Notes: a model not told the origin generated them from the sequence alone. A stretch of DNA of 64,000 nucleotides from Lachnoanaerobaculum orale (GCF_003862485.1 NZ_RRCM01000001.1:45124-109123); one strand, 5' to 3'. Shown: positions 36,308-46,338, numbered from the stretch's first letter. Numbers and translations are program-made.

Positions 36308-36733
36308 TTATAAACGACCTAAGATCATGAATGCAACTACAAGTCCGTAAAGACAAACACCCTCTGCAAGACCTACGAAGATAAGTGACTTACCAAGGAT
36401 AGAACCGTCTTCACTGATAGCACCAAGTGCTGCAGATGCTGCTGCAGATACGGCGATACCGCCACCGATACAAGCAAGACCTACTGAAAGTGCTGCTGAA
36501 AGATATCCAAGACCTGCTGCGCCTGAAGCTGCTGTCTCACCTGCCGCATAAGCGTTACCTGAGAAGAACAATACGCCGGCAATTGCCATAACACCGAAGA
36601 ACATAACGATATTTCCTGCAAGGGCTTTTTTATAACGGCCTTTTGTCTTCTCGCCGATCATAAATGCTATGAAAGGAACTGCAATACTTAAAATAAGAGC
36701 TGCTGAAAGAGTTACTTTTGCTAATGTGTTCAT
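36308..36733 (-). CDS. ntpK: V/A-type ATPase subunit K (membrane rotor proteolipid)
   Basis: 141 residues with four hydrophobic helices. The last two form the c-type hairpin: a glycine-rich helix 'GLACIGGGIAVSAAASAALG' and the ion-carrying helix with Glu in 'FVGLAEGVCLYGLV'. Only the last helix has a membrane carboxylate. By eye, glutamine ligands known from the Na+-type Enterococcus ring are absent, so proton coupling is more likely. The N-terminus has the basic/hydrophobic pattern of an inserted first helix. GGAGAAAAAAA precedes the ATG. Confidence 0.93.
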   Translation of the reverse strand: MNTLAKVTLSAALILSIAVPFIAFMIGEKTKGRYKKALAGNIVMFFGVMAIAGVLFFSGNAYAAGETAASGAAGLGYLSAALSVGLACIGGGIAVSAAASAALGAISEDGSILGKSLIFVGLAEGVCLYGLVVAFMILGRL

Positions 36734-36803
36734 TTTTTTTCTCCTAAATAAAAACTATATATTTATATGACGAAAGTCATATGGTTAATAAATTGATTTG
36801 TTA

Positions 36804-38729
36804 CTATGCGTAAGGCTTAAATGCCCTACCGCCTCCGGTATAGAATCTGGAGAATAACTCATAATACTCCAGACGAAGTACCTGTATACCTACAATCAAA
36901 CCTTCCATACCCATGACGAAGATGTTTCCGAGAACAACACCTATCCAGTTGATGTTTCCGCTCTCGGCACCCGAAAGCATAAGAACAACTTCCATCATAG
37001 CGGCATGGCTGACTGCGAAAGCACCTACCCTGACGAATGACAGTGAGTTTGAGAAGTAGCTTAAAAGTACTTCAAAAAGCTCAAAGAATCCCTGTAATAC
37101 AAACATTCCGGCTCCGCCTTCAAGGTGAACCTTTCTTCTTTCAACTATTTCGGCCAAAGGCTCTTTTAAGAAGATAAGAATTAAAGGTATTACAAACATT
37201 ATGATAAGTACTATAGATGCAGGCAACGGATTTCCCGTCATAAAAAGCACCATGGTGGCAAGTGCAGATGCATAGAACACAAGTCCCGCAACGCCGTTTG
37301 TATCAAACAGTGCCTCACCGGGTTTTTTGAATCTGAGCTTTGTCAATATACTTATAATCATCATAAGTATAATGATAAGCATACCAAGAGTTATAGTTAC
37401 AACGAAAACGGTATTAAGGTTTCCGATAACAGGAAGTGCGGTCATTGCCTTTGCCGGTCTTAACCAAAGCGGTTGTATAACATCTTCAAAACCGAAGATT
37501 GAACCGAACAGGAATCCGAATATTGTGGAGAAGAATCCACATCTTGCAATGATACCTGCAAGCCTTATTTTCTTAGTGTAATACAAAATGCTGCCCAAAA
37601 TCAAAAGTACAAGACCTTGTCCGACATCTCCGAACATAAAGCCGAACAATATGGAATATGTGATACCTACAAGAATTGTAGGGTCAAACTCCTTATAATT
37701 CGGAAGCCCGTACATCTCAACAAACATCTCAAAAGGTTTAAAGAGTGCATTATTTTTCAGCTTAATAGGCGGAGTGCTGAGAACCTTTGACAAATCCTTT
37801 TCTGAAAGACAGAAAGTTTCAGGTTCATTCTCCAATTCCTTTGAAAGCTTTGTGGCATCCTTTTCGGTTAACCAACCGCATATAATGTAAAAGACTTTCT
37901 TATCCGCTCTGTTTCCTCTTGTAGCTGCCGCATACTTTCTTACATCAAACACTTTATTGAATTTGTAAAGTACTTGATTTGCAAGTAAAAAGTCGTCTTT
38001 TCTGTCTTCAAGAGTCTTTATAATCTTGTTGTCAACGGATGTGATTTCCATCTTTATTGACTGAATCTTTTCCTCAAGATGTGTACTGGCCGCAGCAGGT
38101 GTACCTTCATATCCTTCAGGTAAGAAAAATCTTTCAAAATGCATAGAAGAGTAGATGGCATCTATTTGATCCGATATGGTATCAGGTACAAAATATACAC
38201 CCCATACTCTGTCATCAATTTCTCTGGCCTTGTAGAAGATGGTATCGACACTGTCATATACAAAGGTCATGAATTTCTCATAGTATTCTTTCGGCATAGA
38301 ACCGAATCTGAAGTTCACATACTTAAAATGAAGAATTTTTTCGGTGTCATAATCAAGTCCGATAAAGTATTGAACATTTTTCAACTTTTCTTCATATTTT
38401 GAAAGCTCCGCTTCAAGATCGCTCTTTTTTTGTGAGAAGGCGTTAACCTTATCAGAAAGAGTATTTGTCAATGCCTCAGCCTCTTCGATGCTCATTTGAC
38501 GATTTGTTTTGAAATCAGTATCCTTAAGATACTCTTTAAGTTCTTGTGAGCTGTTCAGAGCATTTTTATAAGGATTGGTATCAGTAAACGGATGTAATTC
38601 CTTGACATCCTTAAGTTCAGACAGAGCGTTCTCCAGCTGAAAATCATATTTGCTGATATAAGTTTCAATAATTCTGTCAATGTCGTCTTTCGGGCCTGTG
38701 ATATTCAAGAATTTCATTCTTTCAATCAT
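36804..38729 (-). CDS. ntpI: V/A-type ATPase subunit I (membrane stator, a-subunit)
   Basis: 641 residues. The first ~330 residues are soluble with coiled coils. The C-terminal half has seven to eight membrane helices, including 'TILVGITYSILFGFMFGDVG' and 'LSYFSNSLSFVRVGAFAVSH', where the conserved Arg faces the proteolipid ring. It provides the ion half-channels. It overlaps the subunit C gene by four bases (ATGA). Confidence 0.96.
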   Translation of the reverse strand: MIERMKFLNITGPKDDIDRIIETYISKYDFQLENALSELKDVKELHPFTDTNPYKNALNSSQELKEYLKDTDFKTNRQMSIEEAEALTNTLSDKVNAFSQKKSDLEAELSKYEEKLKNVQYFIGLDYDTEKILHFKYVNFRFGSMPKEYYEKFMTFVYDSVDTIFYKAREIDDRVWGVYFVPDTISDQIDAIYSSMHFERFFLPEGYEGTPAAASTHLEEKIQSIKMEITSVDNKIIKTLEDRKDDFLLANQVLYKFNKVFDVRKYAAATRGNRADKKVFYIICGWLTEKDATKLSKELENEPETFCLSEKDLSKVLSTPPIKLKNNALFKPFEMFVEMYGLPNYKEFDPTILVGITYSILFGFMFGDVGQGLVLLILGSILYYTKKIRLAGIIARCGFFSTIFGFLFGSIFGFEDVIQPLWLRPAKAMTALPVIGNLNTVFVVTITLGMLIIILMMIISILTKLRFKKPGEALFDTNGVAGLVFYASALATMVLFMTGNPLPASIVLIIMFVIPLILIFLKEPLAEIVERRKVHLEGGAGMFVLQGFFELFEVLLSYFSNSLSFVRVGAFAVSHAAMMEVVLMLSGAESGNINWIGVVLGNIFVMGMEGLIVGIQVLRLEYYELFSRFYTGGGRAFKPYA

Positions 38730-39793
38730 GCGAAAGACCTCCTTGTCTCAAGTTTTAGAATCGTAGTGATAATATCTTCTGCCGGCAGTGCATACCTGAT
38801 AGACTCTATTATCTTTGTGACTCTGCTTATTTCCAGTTCCCTGGCGTACAGATAATAGCTAAGTGTGGCTAAAGAATACGGATCCCTTTTCTTGTTTTGA
38901 GTGTATAAATACTCAAGTGACGACATGAAAATCTCTTCCAGTCCCGGTTTGTTTTTGAACAACCTGGCTTCGAGTTTTCCGTAGTAGGTCTTTTCAAAAA
39001 TCTCAAAGAACGCTGTTACATCTTCAGATTCCGCCATCTGCTTTATCTCATCCACACTGAGTTTGGAATAGTGCGGGATAAGTGTAGCATAAAGATCTGC
39101 ACTCTTTACATTGTAGTACTTCTTTGTCCTATATATCCATTGCATATTTAGGAAGTCACATCTTGTACCGAGGATTGACAGCACATCTTTGCTTTCAGTA
39201 CCTTTAAGTTCCTTTGCCGCGAATTTGAAGCATATATCAAAGTAATAAGTATCAAGTGCAAGACCGTACTCAAATATAGTATGTCCGCCCTTTGAATATA
39301 CTTCATTCAAGCAGTTGTAATATTCGGTATTTTTCAGTGTCTCAATGAACTGTGGGATATCATTGGCTGCCAACAAATCATCAATATTAAAATCCATATG
39401 AGCACCGATATGCTTTGCATAGAATTTTAAGTTCAATGATTTGGGTCTGTTACTGAGAATATCTCGCAGTATACGCTTTAATACATACATTTCATTGTAC
39501 ATAGACACCAAATTCAGGTATTTTCTGGGTGTACCTGAAGTGAACTTATACAGTCCCATGAACTCTTCCAAACTACTAAGCATCAAAATCTGCTCGATAT
39601 CCTCACGGTGTAATGTAGAAACATCTACATTTTTGAATGCGTCTTTGTAGTATTTATACTTCATCAGCTCATTCATAGCGGAAGATATACTGTCACATTC
39701 ACACAGTGATTTGAAACCGTCAATGCTTATCAAATCGCCTGACATTGCACGAATCTTTGTAGTAAGGGAAGCGTATTTAAATAAATTTCCCAT
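38726..39793 (-). CDS. ntpC: V/A-type ATPase subunit C (socket between stalk and rotor)
   Basis: 355 residues, nearly all helical. 'LYKFTSGTPRKYLNLVSMYN' and 'LEYLYTQNKKRDPYSLATLS' are typical of the V0 subunit C/d, a funnel that connects the central stalk to the rotor ring. It overlaps ntpI by four bases and follows subunit H by two bases, with GGAG before the ATG. Confidence 0.93.
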   Translation of the reverse strand: MGNLFKYASLTTKIRAMSGDLISIDGFKSLCECDSISSAMNELMKYKYYKDAFKNVDVSTLHREDIEQILMLSSLEEFMGLYKFTSGTPRKYLNLVSMYNEMYVLKRILRDILSNRPKSLNLKFYAKHIGAHMDFNIDDLLAANDIPQFIETLKNTEYYNCLNEVYSKGGHTIFEYGLALDTYYFDICFKFAAKELKGTESKDVLSILGTRCDFLNMQWIYRTKKYYNVKSADLYATLIPHYSKLSVDEIKQMAESEDVTAFFEIFEKTYYGKLEARLFKNKPGLEEIFMSSLEYLYTQNKKRDPYSLATLSYYLYARELEISRVTKIIESIRYALPAEDIITTILKLETRRSFA

Positions 39794-39795
39794 GG

Positions 39796-40107
39796 CTACT
39801 CCTTAATCATTTCTGAAAATAGTGTATCCACATATTTATCATGGTTAGTGTCATACATGTCTTGCAAATCCCTAAAGGCTTTTTCAGATTGCTGCTTAAG
39901 TTCCAGTATCTTCTTTTCTTTTGCAACATTCATAGATTCCTGTAATGCGGCAATTCGAGACTTCGTCTTGGCATCAAGATCTTGCTTCCAAAGCTCTTTT
40001 TTGGCGTTCATTTCAGCAGCAATTTCCTTTTTCTTAAGAATCGCGTCATCAATATAGCTTTGCGACGAGTCTTCGATTTCGGAAAGTCTGCTTATTATAT
40101 CATCCAT
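39796..40107 (-). CDS. ntpF: V/A-type ATPase subunit H/G (peripheral stalk coiled coil)
   Basis: 103 residues, a single long charged helix ('KKEIAAEMNAKKELWKQDLD', 'EKKILELKQQSEKAFRDLQ') as in the small stator subunit that pairs with subunit E. It is the first gene of the operon, with AAGGAGG before the ATG. Sequence is low in information, so the call leans on position. Confidence 0.85.
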   Translation of the reverse strand: MDDIISRLSEIEDSSQSYIDDAILKKKEIAAEMNAKKELWKQDLDAKTKSRIAALQESMNVAKEKKILELKQQSEKAFRDLQDMYDTNHDKYVDTLFSEMIKE

Positions 40108-40365
40108 AAAACCTCCTTAGTAAATTGTATTATGTGATATACCATGTAAGGCAAACCACTTTAAATATATTTCCGACTATTTTTGCATTGCATATAATAG
40201 GTAGAAATACATTTGTCGAAAACAATAATATACCTTTTTAAGAAAAAGTAAAGGGAAAGATTAAATAAAATTGATAAAAAAAATATAAAGCCAACGGGTT
40301 AAGCAGTTTTCGGCCTGTGATGTATGGTACAGACACACATAAGTACACACCATACGAACAGATAC

Positions 40366-40394
40366 TTGAAATAAAATATGGTTTATTGTATAAT
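40366..40394 (+). promoter_or_regulatory. Sigma-A promoter of the opp operon
   Basis: TTGAAA (40366-40371), 17-base spacer, perfect TATAAT (40389-40394). It leaves a leader of about 158 bases. Confidence 0.7.
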
Positions 40395-40403
40395 TATCAA
40401 GGA

Positions 40404-40477
40404 AGTAGGCAATATTTAGCGAAGATGCTTGCCTACTATTTTGTTGTATACGCACATATTTTATGCGGCTTTTAATA
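40404..40477 (+). promoter_or_regulatory. Structured leader of the opp operon
   Basis: AGTAGGCAA (40404-40412) pairs perfectly with TTGCCTACT (40429-40437), followed by ATTTTGTTG. A second weaker hairpin around CGCA/TGCG (about 40451-40467) is followed by GCTTTT. The pair looks like a possible attenuator, but neither has a full terminator T-run. Confidence 0.4.
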
Positions 40478-40558
40478 TATATATATGTATGCATAAAATA
40501 TCGGCAAAATACTTTAATAACTCAAAACGATAAAGAAATAAGAAAAGGAGAGGATATT

Positions 40559-41476
40559 GTGTTAAAGTATATTATCAAGAGGTTGATATTTGGTCTTGTT
40601 ACCATATTTATTGTATCGACCTTGACATTTTTCCTGATGCAGCAAGTTCCGGGAGGACCGTTTGCTGCAGACAAATCAATTTCAAAAGCGGCTCAAAAAG
40701 CTTTGGAGGTTAAATACGGCCTTGACAAGCCGATTACGGTACAGTATGTAAATTATTTTAAAAATGCTTTGCATGGTGACTTCGGAATCAGTATCAAACA
40801 AAGAGGAAGGGATGTAGCTCAGATAATATCCTCAAAATTCCCTGTTTCAGCCAGAGTGGGAGGTATATCAATTATACTTTCACTTCTGATAGGAGTTCCT
40901 CTAGGTTCTATTGCGGCGCTTAATCGAGGTAAGATACTTGACAGGCTCATCATTATATTTGCCACATTGGGCATTGCGGTACCGAGCTTTGTTATCTGTA
41001 CAATTCTTATGTACATACTTGGCGTTAAGCTTGAACTTTTGCCGACATACGGTCTGACATCACCGCTTCATTATATAATGCCTGTTATGGCACTGTCTTT
41101 TTATCCTACAGCATATATTGCAAGACAGATGAGATCTTCAATGCTTGATGTACTCGGACAGGATTATATGAGAACTGCCAGAGCAAAGGGACTTTCAGAG
41201 AATGTTATTTTGTTCAAGCACGCACTCAGAAATGCAATTCTGCCTATTGTTACATATATGGGACCTTTGGTAGCATATACACTTGTAGGAAGCTTTGTAG
41301 TGGAGAAGATATTTACAATCCCCGGACTCGGAGGTGAATTTGTAAGTTCGGTTATAAATCAGGACTACACCGTTATCATGGGAACTACAATATTCCTTGC
41401 AGCACTTATCATAGTGATGAATGTTCTGGTCGATATTGCATACACCATAATAGATCCGAGAATCAAACTTAAGTAA
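40559..41476 (+). CDS. oppB: Oligopeptide ABC permease OppB
   Basis: 306 residues, six membrane helices. The start 'KYIIKRLIFGLVTIFIVSTL' and 'QQVPGGPF' are standard for OppB, and 'EAA'-type loop residues are seen in 'RTARAKGLSENVILFKHALR'. A GTG at 40559 is the start: AAAGGAGAGG ends five bases before it, and in-frame sequence upstream is not OppB-like. First gene of a four-gene membrane/ATPase set followed by binding proteins. Confidence 0.95.
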   Translation: MLKYIIKRLIFGLVTIFIVSTLTFFLMQQVPGGPFAADKSISKAAQKALEVKYGLDKPITVQYVNYFKNALHGDFGISIKQRGRDVAQIISSKFPVSARVGGISIILSLLIGVPLGSIAALNRGKILDRLIIIFATLGIAVPSFVICTILMYILGVKLELLPTYGLTSPLHYIMPVMALSFYPTAYIARQMRSSMLDVLGQDYMRTARAKGLSENVILFKHALRNAILPIVTYMGPLVAYTLVGSFVVEKIFTIPGLGGEFVSSVINQDYTVIMGTTIFLAALIIVMNVLVDIAYTIIDPRIKLK

Positions 41477-41529
41477 AGCCTATAAGAAAGGAGAAGGTTG
41501 TCACATAGCTTGTGATTTACCTATATAAA

Positions 41530-42576
41530 ATGAGCAAACACATTATTTCAGGGCATTTAAACTTATCGCCCGATGATCTTTTGCCCGCAAGCAAAGAAGA
41601 AAAAGAAAGTCTGATAGTGATGCGTCAAAGTGTCAGCTTCTGGCAGGACGGTTTCAGAAGACTTTTAAAGAATAAAGTTGCACTTGCATCTTTGACGGTA
41701 TTCATTATTATATTGATACTCGCATTCATAGTTCCGATATTCTATCCGTATAACTATGCTACACAGATTCAAGGCAGTGAGAGACTTTTGCCTATGCAGT
41801 ACTCGGCATCAGAACTAACAAGGATATCTGCAGGAGAGCATATATTCCCACATATACTCGGTACGGACAGTCTTGGAAGAGACTACGCCATAAGAGTAAT
41901 GATGGGTGCCAGAATTTCACTTATAGTAGGACTTTTGGCATCACTTATAGTACTTGTTATAGGATCTATATACGGTTCAATAGCCGCATTTTCAGGCGGT
42001 TGGGTAGATCTTATAATGATGAGAATTGTAGATATTATATATACCGTTCCTGATATTCTACTTATTATATTGCTTACATTCGCACTTAAAAAACCTATGA
42101 AGCTTTTGGCAAATGCTCCGGGCTTCGGTTGGATAAATGTACTCGGTATCAACCTTATCAGTATATTCGTAGTGTTCGCATTGCTTTACTGGGTAGGTAT
42201 GGCAAGAATTGTCCGTGGACAGATACTTGTTTTAAAGGAACAGGAATATGTTACAGCTGCCAGAGCGTTGGGCGCAAAGAGCGGCTCCATTATCAGAAAG
42301 CACCTGCTTACAAATACTATCGGCACACTTATAGTTACTACAACATTGCAGATACCTTCAGCCATATTTACCGAGAGCTATCTTTCATTCCTCGGACTCG
42401 GTGTTGCGGTACCTATGCCTTCACTCGGTTCACTTGCATCAGATGCCATTACAGGATTGCAATCATATCCTTATCTTTTGTTTGCACCTGCACTGCTTAT
42501 AAGTTTGATAATACTCAGTCTGAACCTTTTGGGTGACGGACTTCGTGATGCATTTGACCCTAAGTTAAAGAATTAA
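41530..42576 (+). CDS. oppC: Oligopeptide ABC permease OppC
   Basis: About 348 residues. A soluble N-terminal segment precedes six membrane helices. 'HILGTDSLGRDYAIRVMMGA' is the OppC/DppC signature and 'TAARALGAKSGSIIRKHLL' the ATPase-contact loop. The start is uncertain: AAGGAGAAGG lies at about 41488-41497, far from both the GTG at 41512 and the ATG at 41530. The ATG is chosen on family similarity. Confidence 0.93.
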   Translation: MSKHIISGHLNLSPDDLLPASKEEKESLIVMRQSVSFWQDGFRRLLKNKVALASLTVFIIILILAFIVPIFYPYNYATQIQGSERLLPMQYSASELTRISAGEHIFPHILGTDSLGRDYAIRVMMGARISLIVGLLASLIVLVIGSIYGSIAAFSGGWVDLIMMRIVDIIYTVPDILLIILLTFALKKPMKLLANAPGFGWINVLGINLISIFVVFALLYWVGMARIVRGQILVLKEQEYVTAARALGAKSGSIIRKHLLTNTIGTLIVTTTLQIPSAIFTESYLSFLGLGVAVPMPSLGSLASDAITGLQSYPYLLFAPALLISLIILSLNLLGDGLRDAFDPKLKN

Positions 42577-42586
42577 GGAGAGATAT

Positions 42587-43600
42587 ATGAAACATTTAGT
42601 AGATATAGAACATGAAAGACTCTCCTTCTTTACACCTGCAGGAGAGGTAAAAGCGCTTGATGACGTTTCCTTCTATGTAAATGAGGGAGAAGTACTCGGA
42701 ATAGTAGGAGAGTCCGGTTCCGGAAAGAGTGTTACAAGTTATTCGCTTATGGGACTTATAGCAAATCCCGGAAAGATTATAGGCGGCGACCTCTATTTCA
42801 ACGGATATCACATCAATGATATGAGTGAAAAGGAAATGAGGAAAATCCGCGGAAATGAAGTTTCAATCATTTTCCAGGACCCTATGACCAGTTTGAATCC
42901 GGTATATACTATCGGTAACCAGATAATGGAGGTTATACTCCTACACACAAATAAGTCAAAGACCGAAGCAAAAGAAAGAGCAAAAGAGCTGCTTACACTT
43001 GTAGGAATCAATGAGCCTGAAAAGAGACTTAAGCAGTATCCTCATGAGCTTTCAGGAGGTATGAGACAGAGAGTTATGATCGCTATGGCACTTGCCTGTG
43101 AGCCGAAGCTTTTGATTGCGGACGAGCCGACCACAGCACTTGACGTTACAATTCAGGCACAGATTATAGAGCTTATGATGGACCTTAAGAATAAGCTCGG
43201 TATGGCAATCATTATGATTACACATGACCTCGGTGTTGTTGCAAGTATATGTGACAGAATAGCAGTTATGTATGCGGGTAAGATAGTGGAGAGCGGTCTT
43301 ACAGACGATATCTTCTACAATCCTAAGCATGAGTATACAAAGGGACTTTTAAAGAGTATCCCTAAGATGTATGAGGCCGACTATGAAAGACTTGTACCTA
43401 TCGAGGGTTCACCTGTAGATATGCTTAATCCGCCGAAGGGCTGCCCGTTTGCTTCAAGATGTGACTCATGTATGAAGATATGTTTAAGAGAGATGCCGCC
43501 TGTTAAGAATTTCAGTGATATACATTATTCACAGTGCTGGCTTAATGAAATAGAAGAAGATACAAACAGTGAGGGAGGAGCAGCATGTCTGAAAAAATAA
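42587..43600 (+). CDS. oppD: Oligopeptide ABC ATPase OppD
   Basis: 337 residues. Walker A 'GESGSGKSV', signature 'LSGGMRQRVMIAMAL', Walker B 'LLIADEPTTALD', and the C-terminal Cys-rich motif 'GCPFASRCDSCMKICL' of Opp/Dpp ATPases, which can bind an iron-sulfur cluster. It powers uptake with OppF. It overlaps oppF by 16 bases. Confidence 0.96.
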   Translation: MKHLVDIEHERLSFFTPAGEVKALDDVSFYVNEGEVLGIVGESGSGKSVTSYSLMGLIANPGKIIGGDLYFNGYHINDMSEKEMRKIRGNEVSIIFQDPMTSLNPVYTIGNQIMEVILLHTNKSKTEAKERAKELLTLVGINEPEKRLKQYPHELSGGMRQRVMIAMALACEPKLLIADEPTTALDVTIQAQIIELMMDLKNKLGMAIIMITHDLGVVASICDRIAVMYAGKIVESGLTDDIFYNPKHEYTKGLLKSIPKMYEADYERLVPIEGSPVDMLNPPKGCPFASRCDSCMKICLREMPPVKNFSDIHYSQCWLNEIEEDTNSEGGAACLKK

Positions 43601-44637
43601 TCAAGGTTGAACATTTGCAACAATTCTTCCCTGCCGGAGGCTTCGGTAAGAATAAAAAATATGTAAGAGCTGTAGACGATGTTTCTTTCTACATTGAAAA
43701 GGGAGAGACATTGGGACTGGTAGGAGAGTCCGGCTGCGGAAAGACTACCACAGGAAGATCACTGCTCAGACTCTATGAGCCTACAGACGGTAGAATTATC
43801 TATAACGACAAGGTACTTTTTGACAGCGGAAAGGTGCCGCTTGTAGATGATAACGGAAACGATATCATTGAAAACGGTGTACCTAAGCTTGGAAAAAAGA
43901 CCGCTGTAAATATGTCGGAGTACAGAAAGAAACTACAGATAGTATTCCAGGATCCTTACGCTTCGCTTGACCCGAGAATGACTGTAGGCGATATAATAGG
44001 AGAGGCGATAGATATAAACAAGATAGCATCTTCAAAAAAGGACAGACAGGACAGGATAATAGAAGTTTTAAGAACTGTAGGTCTTAACTCCGAGCACGCC
44101 AACAGATATCCACACGAGTTCTCCGGAGGTCAAAGACAGAGAGTCGGTATTGCAAGAGCACTTGTAGTTAACCCTGATTTTATAGTAGCCGATGAGCCGG
44201 TATCCGCACTTGACGTTTCCATACAGGCACAGGTTGTAAATATGTTTGAGGATTTGCAAAAGGAGAGAGGACTTACATATCTGTTTATTGCACATGACCT
44301 TTCTATTGTAAACCATATCAGTAACAGAATCGGTGTTATGTACCTTGGAAAGATGGTGGAACTGGCAGAGTCGGGAGAGATTATATTCAGACCTCTTCAT
44401 CCTTATACAAAGAGCCTTATTTCAGCAATACCTGTTGCAGATCCTAAGGTGGCCAGAGAGAGGTCAAGAATAGTACTTGAGGGAGAGGTTCCTTCACCAC
44501 TTAATCCTCCAAGCGGATGCCATTTCAGAACCAGATGTAAGTATGCCACAGAGCAGTGCGCTATGGAAGTTCCGAAGTGGAGAGAGATGGATAAGGGACA
44601 TTTTGTGGCCTGCCACAATATTGAAAAGATTAACTAG
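43585..44637 (+). CDS. oppF: Oligopeptide ABC ATPase OppF
   Basis: 350 residues. Walker A 'GESGCGKTT', signature 'FSGGQRQRVGIARAL', Walker B 'FIVADEPVSALD' and the C-terminal 'GCHFRTRCKYATEQC' motif. Between Walker A and the signature is a longer insertion (about 75-115) than usual. GGAGG precedes the ATG, inside the end of oppD. Confidence 0.96.
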   Translation: MSEKIIKVEHLQQFFPAGGFGKNKKYVRAVDDVSFYIEKGETLGLVGESGCGKTTTGRSLLRLYEPTDGRIIYNDKVLFDSGKVPLVDDNGNDIIENGVPKLGKKTAVNMSEYRKKLQIVFQDPYASLDPRMTVGDIIGEAIDINKIASSKKDRQDRIIEVLRTVGLNSEHANRYPHEFSGGQRQRVGIARALVVNPDFIVADEPVSALDVSIQAQVVNMFEDLQKERGLTYLFIAHDLSIVNHISNRIGVMYLGKMVELAESGEIIFRPLHPYTKSLISAIPVADPKVARERSRIVLEGEVPSPLNPPSGCHFRTRCKYATEQCAMEVPKWREMDKGHFVACHNIEKIN

Positions 44638-44682
44638 ATATTATAACCGTGTGGTTTTAATAAAGAATATTTAGGAGGATTT

Positions 44683-46338
44683 ATGAAAAAACAATTGATT
44701 TTGGTGACATTGGTTATGACCGGTGCACTGGCACTTACAGCCTGCGGAGGCTCAAAGTCGGCAAAGAACGCAAACGGTAAGGTTCTTACTATCGAGATGG
44801 GACCTGACGTGGAGACAATTGACCCTGCACTCAATACCACAAATGACGGTTCAAACTACATCACTTATCTTTTTGACAACCTGCTCAGAGTCGATAAGGA
44901 CGGCAAGATAGCTCCAAGTATGGCTGAAAAGTATGAAGTAAGCGATGACGGACTTACATGGACATTCCATTTAAGAGACGGACTTAAGTGGTCCGACGGT
45001 TCGGATTTTACAGCGGGCGACTTTGTATACAGCTGGCAGAGAATGGTTGATCCTGAGGTTGCCGCACCGTATGCAGAGACTGTACTCGGAATGGTGGACG
45101 GTTACGAGGATGCTATCGGTAATCCTGATGCAAACGGTAACACTACAACAACTCCTGATGTAACAAAGCTTAAGGTGGAAGCTCCGGACGATAAGACTTT
45201 TGTCGTACATATGGCAAAGCCTACCCCATACTTTGATAAGCTCGCAACATTTGCAGCTCTTTCACCTGTAAAGAAAGATGTTGTAGAGTCAAATCCTGAC
45301 GGATGGACACTTGACCCTAAGACATATATTTCTACAGGTCCTTTCAAGCTTAAAGAGTGGAAAGCCGGAAGCTATTTATTGCTTGAGAAAAATGAGAATT
45401 ACTGGAATAAGGATGCCGTTAAGCTTGACGGTATCAAATGCTTGCTTATGCAGGATCAGAATGCGGCATTCAGTGCGTATGAGTCAGGAGATGCTTTGAT
45501 GATTAAGGATATTCCTACTCAGGAGATCACCACATTGCAGAAGAGACCTGACTATCATATAGATCCGCAGCTTGGAACATACTTTATCGATTTGAACAAC
45601 ACCTTGGACGAGTTCAAGGATCCGAAGGTTCGTCAGGCGCTTTCACTTGCACTTGACAGAAAGTATATTTCAGAGACTATCACAGCAGGTACATATACTC
45701 CTGCAAAGGGATTCATTCCGCAAGGTGTATCGGATTGGGACGGAAGTTCATGGTATGATCATCTTACAGACCCTTCAGTATATATAAATGTTGACGATTA
45801 TCAGGCAAATCTTGCAAAGGCAAAAGAGCTTTTGGCAGAGGCCGGACATCCTAACGGCGAAGGTCTTCCTACATTGACATATTCAACAAACGATTCGGCT
45901 TATCATAAGAAGATTGCCGAGTATTTACAGCAGGCTTGGGGTGAACTCGGACTTAAAATTGATGTAAATATAGTTGAGTGGAAGTCATTTACACCGCAGA
46001 GAAGATCGGGAAATTATCAGATTGCAAGAGACGGATGGGTAATGGATTATGACGATCCTTCAAATATCCTTAATCTTACAGCAACAGGAAACGGAAATAA
46101 CAGTTCAAAGTATTCAAACCCTGAGTATGACGCACTGCTTGAGAAGGCAGCTTCAGAGAAAGATCAGAAGACAAGATTTGATTATTTCCATCAGGCTGAA
46201 GAGATGCTTATGAGAGATATGGGTGTAACACCGCTTCTTTACTACAATGAGATGTATCTTCAGAGTGACAAGATAAAAGACAGCTATCATACAACTGACG
46301 GTATCTATCACTTTGAATATGCGGATATAGCAGAATAA
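44683..46338 (+). CDS. oppA: Peptide-binding lipoprotein OppA, copy 1
   Basis: 551 residues. The lipobox LTAC ('GALALTACGGSKSA') is followed by a family 5 solute-binding domain ('GPDVETIDPALNTT', 'YEVSDDGLTWTFHLRDGLKW', 'ALDRKYISETITAGTY'). It captures peptides for OppBCDF encoded directly upstream. AGGAGG precedes the ATG, and there is no terminator before the next copy. It shares long identical stretches with the two copies that follow. Confidence 0.94.
   Translation: MKKQLILVTLVMTGALALTACGGSKSAKNANGKVLTIEMGPDVETIDPALNTTNDGSNYITYLFDNLLRVDKDGKIAPSMAEKYEVSDDGLTWTFHLRDGLKWSDGSDFTAGDFVYSWQRMVDPEVAAPYAETVLGMVDGYEDAIGNPDANGNTTTTPDVTKLKVEAPDDKTFVVHMAKPTPYFDKLATFAALSPVKKDVVESNPDGWTLDPKTYISTGPFKLKEWKAGSYLLLEKNENYWNKDAVKLDGIKCLLMQDQNAAFSAYESGDALMIKDIPTQEITTLQKRPDYHIDPQLGTYFIDLNNTLDEFKDPKVRQALSLALDRKYISETITAGTYTPAKGFIPQGVSDWDGSSWYDHLTDPSVYINVDDYQANLAKAKELLAEAGHPNGEGLPTLTYSTNDSAYHKKIAEYLQQAWGELGLKIDVNIVEWKSFTPQRRSGNYQIARDGWVMDYDDPSNILNLTATGNGNNSSKYSNPEYDALLEKAASEKDQKTRFDYFHQAEEMLMRDMGVTPLLYYNEMYLQSDKIKDSYHTTDGIYHFEYADIAE

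Larger units (their letters stand above)
40108..40558. other. Divergent intergenic region between the ATPase and opp operons
   Basis: 451 bases without a convincing gene. The plus-strand opp promoter and leader occupy 40366-40558. The ATPase promoter must lie in 40108-40260 on the minus strand, but I could not fix a clear -35/-10 pair; TTGCCT (40154-40149) is a candidate -35. The open frames here have no ribosome site or family resemblance. Confidence 0.5.

Noticed and set aside
40261-40494. Minus-strand frame in the ATPase/opp divergent region
   Set aside because: No ribosome site, low-complexity composition, and it covers the opp promoter and leader.
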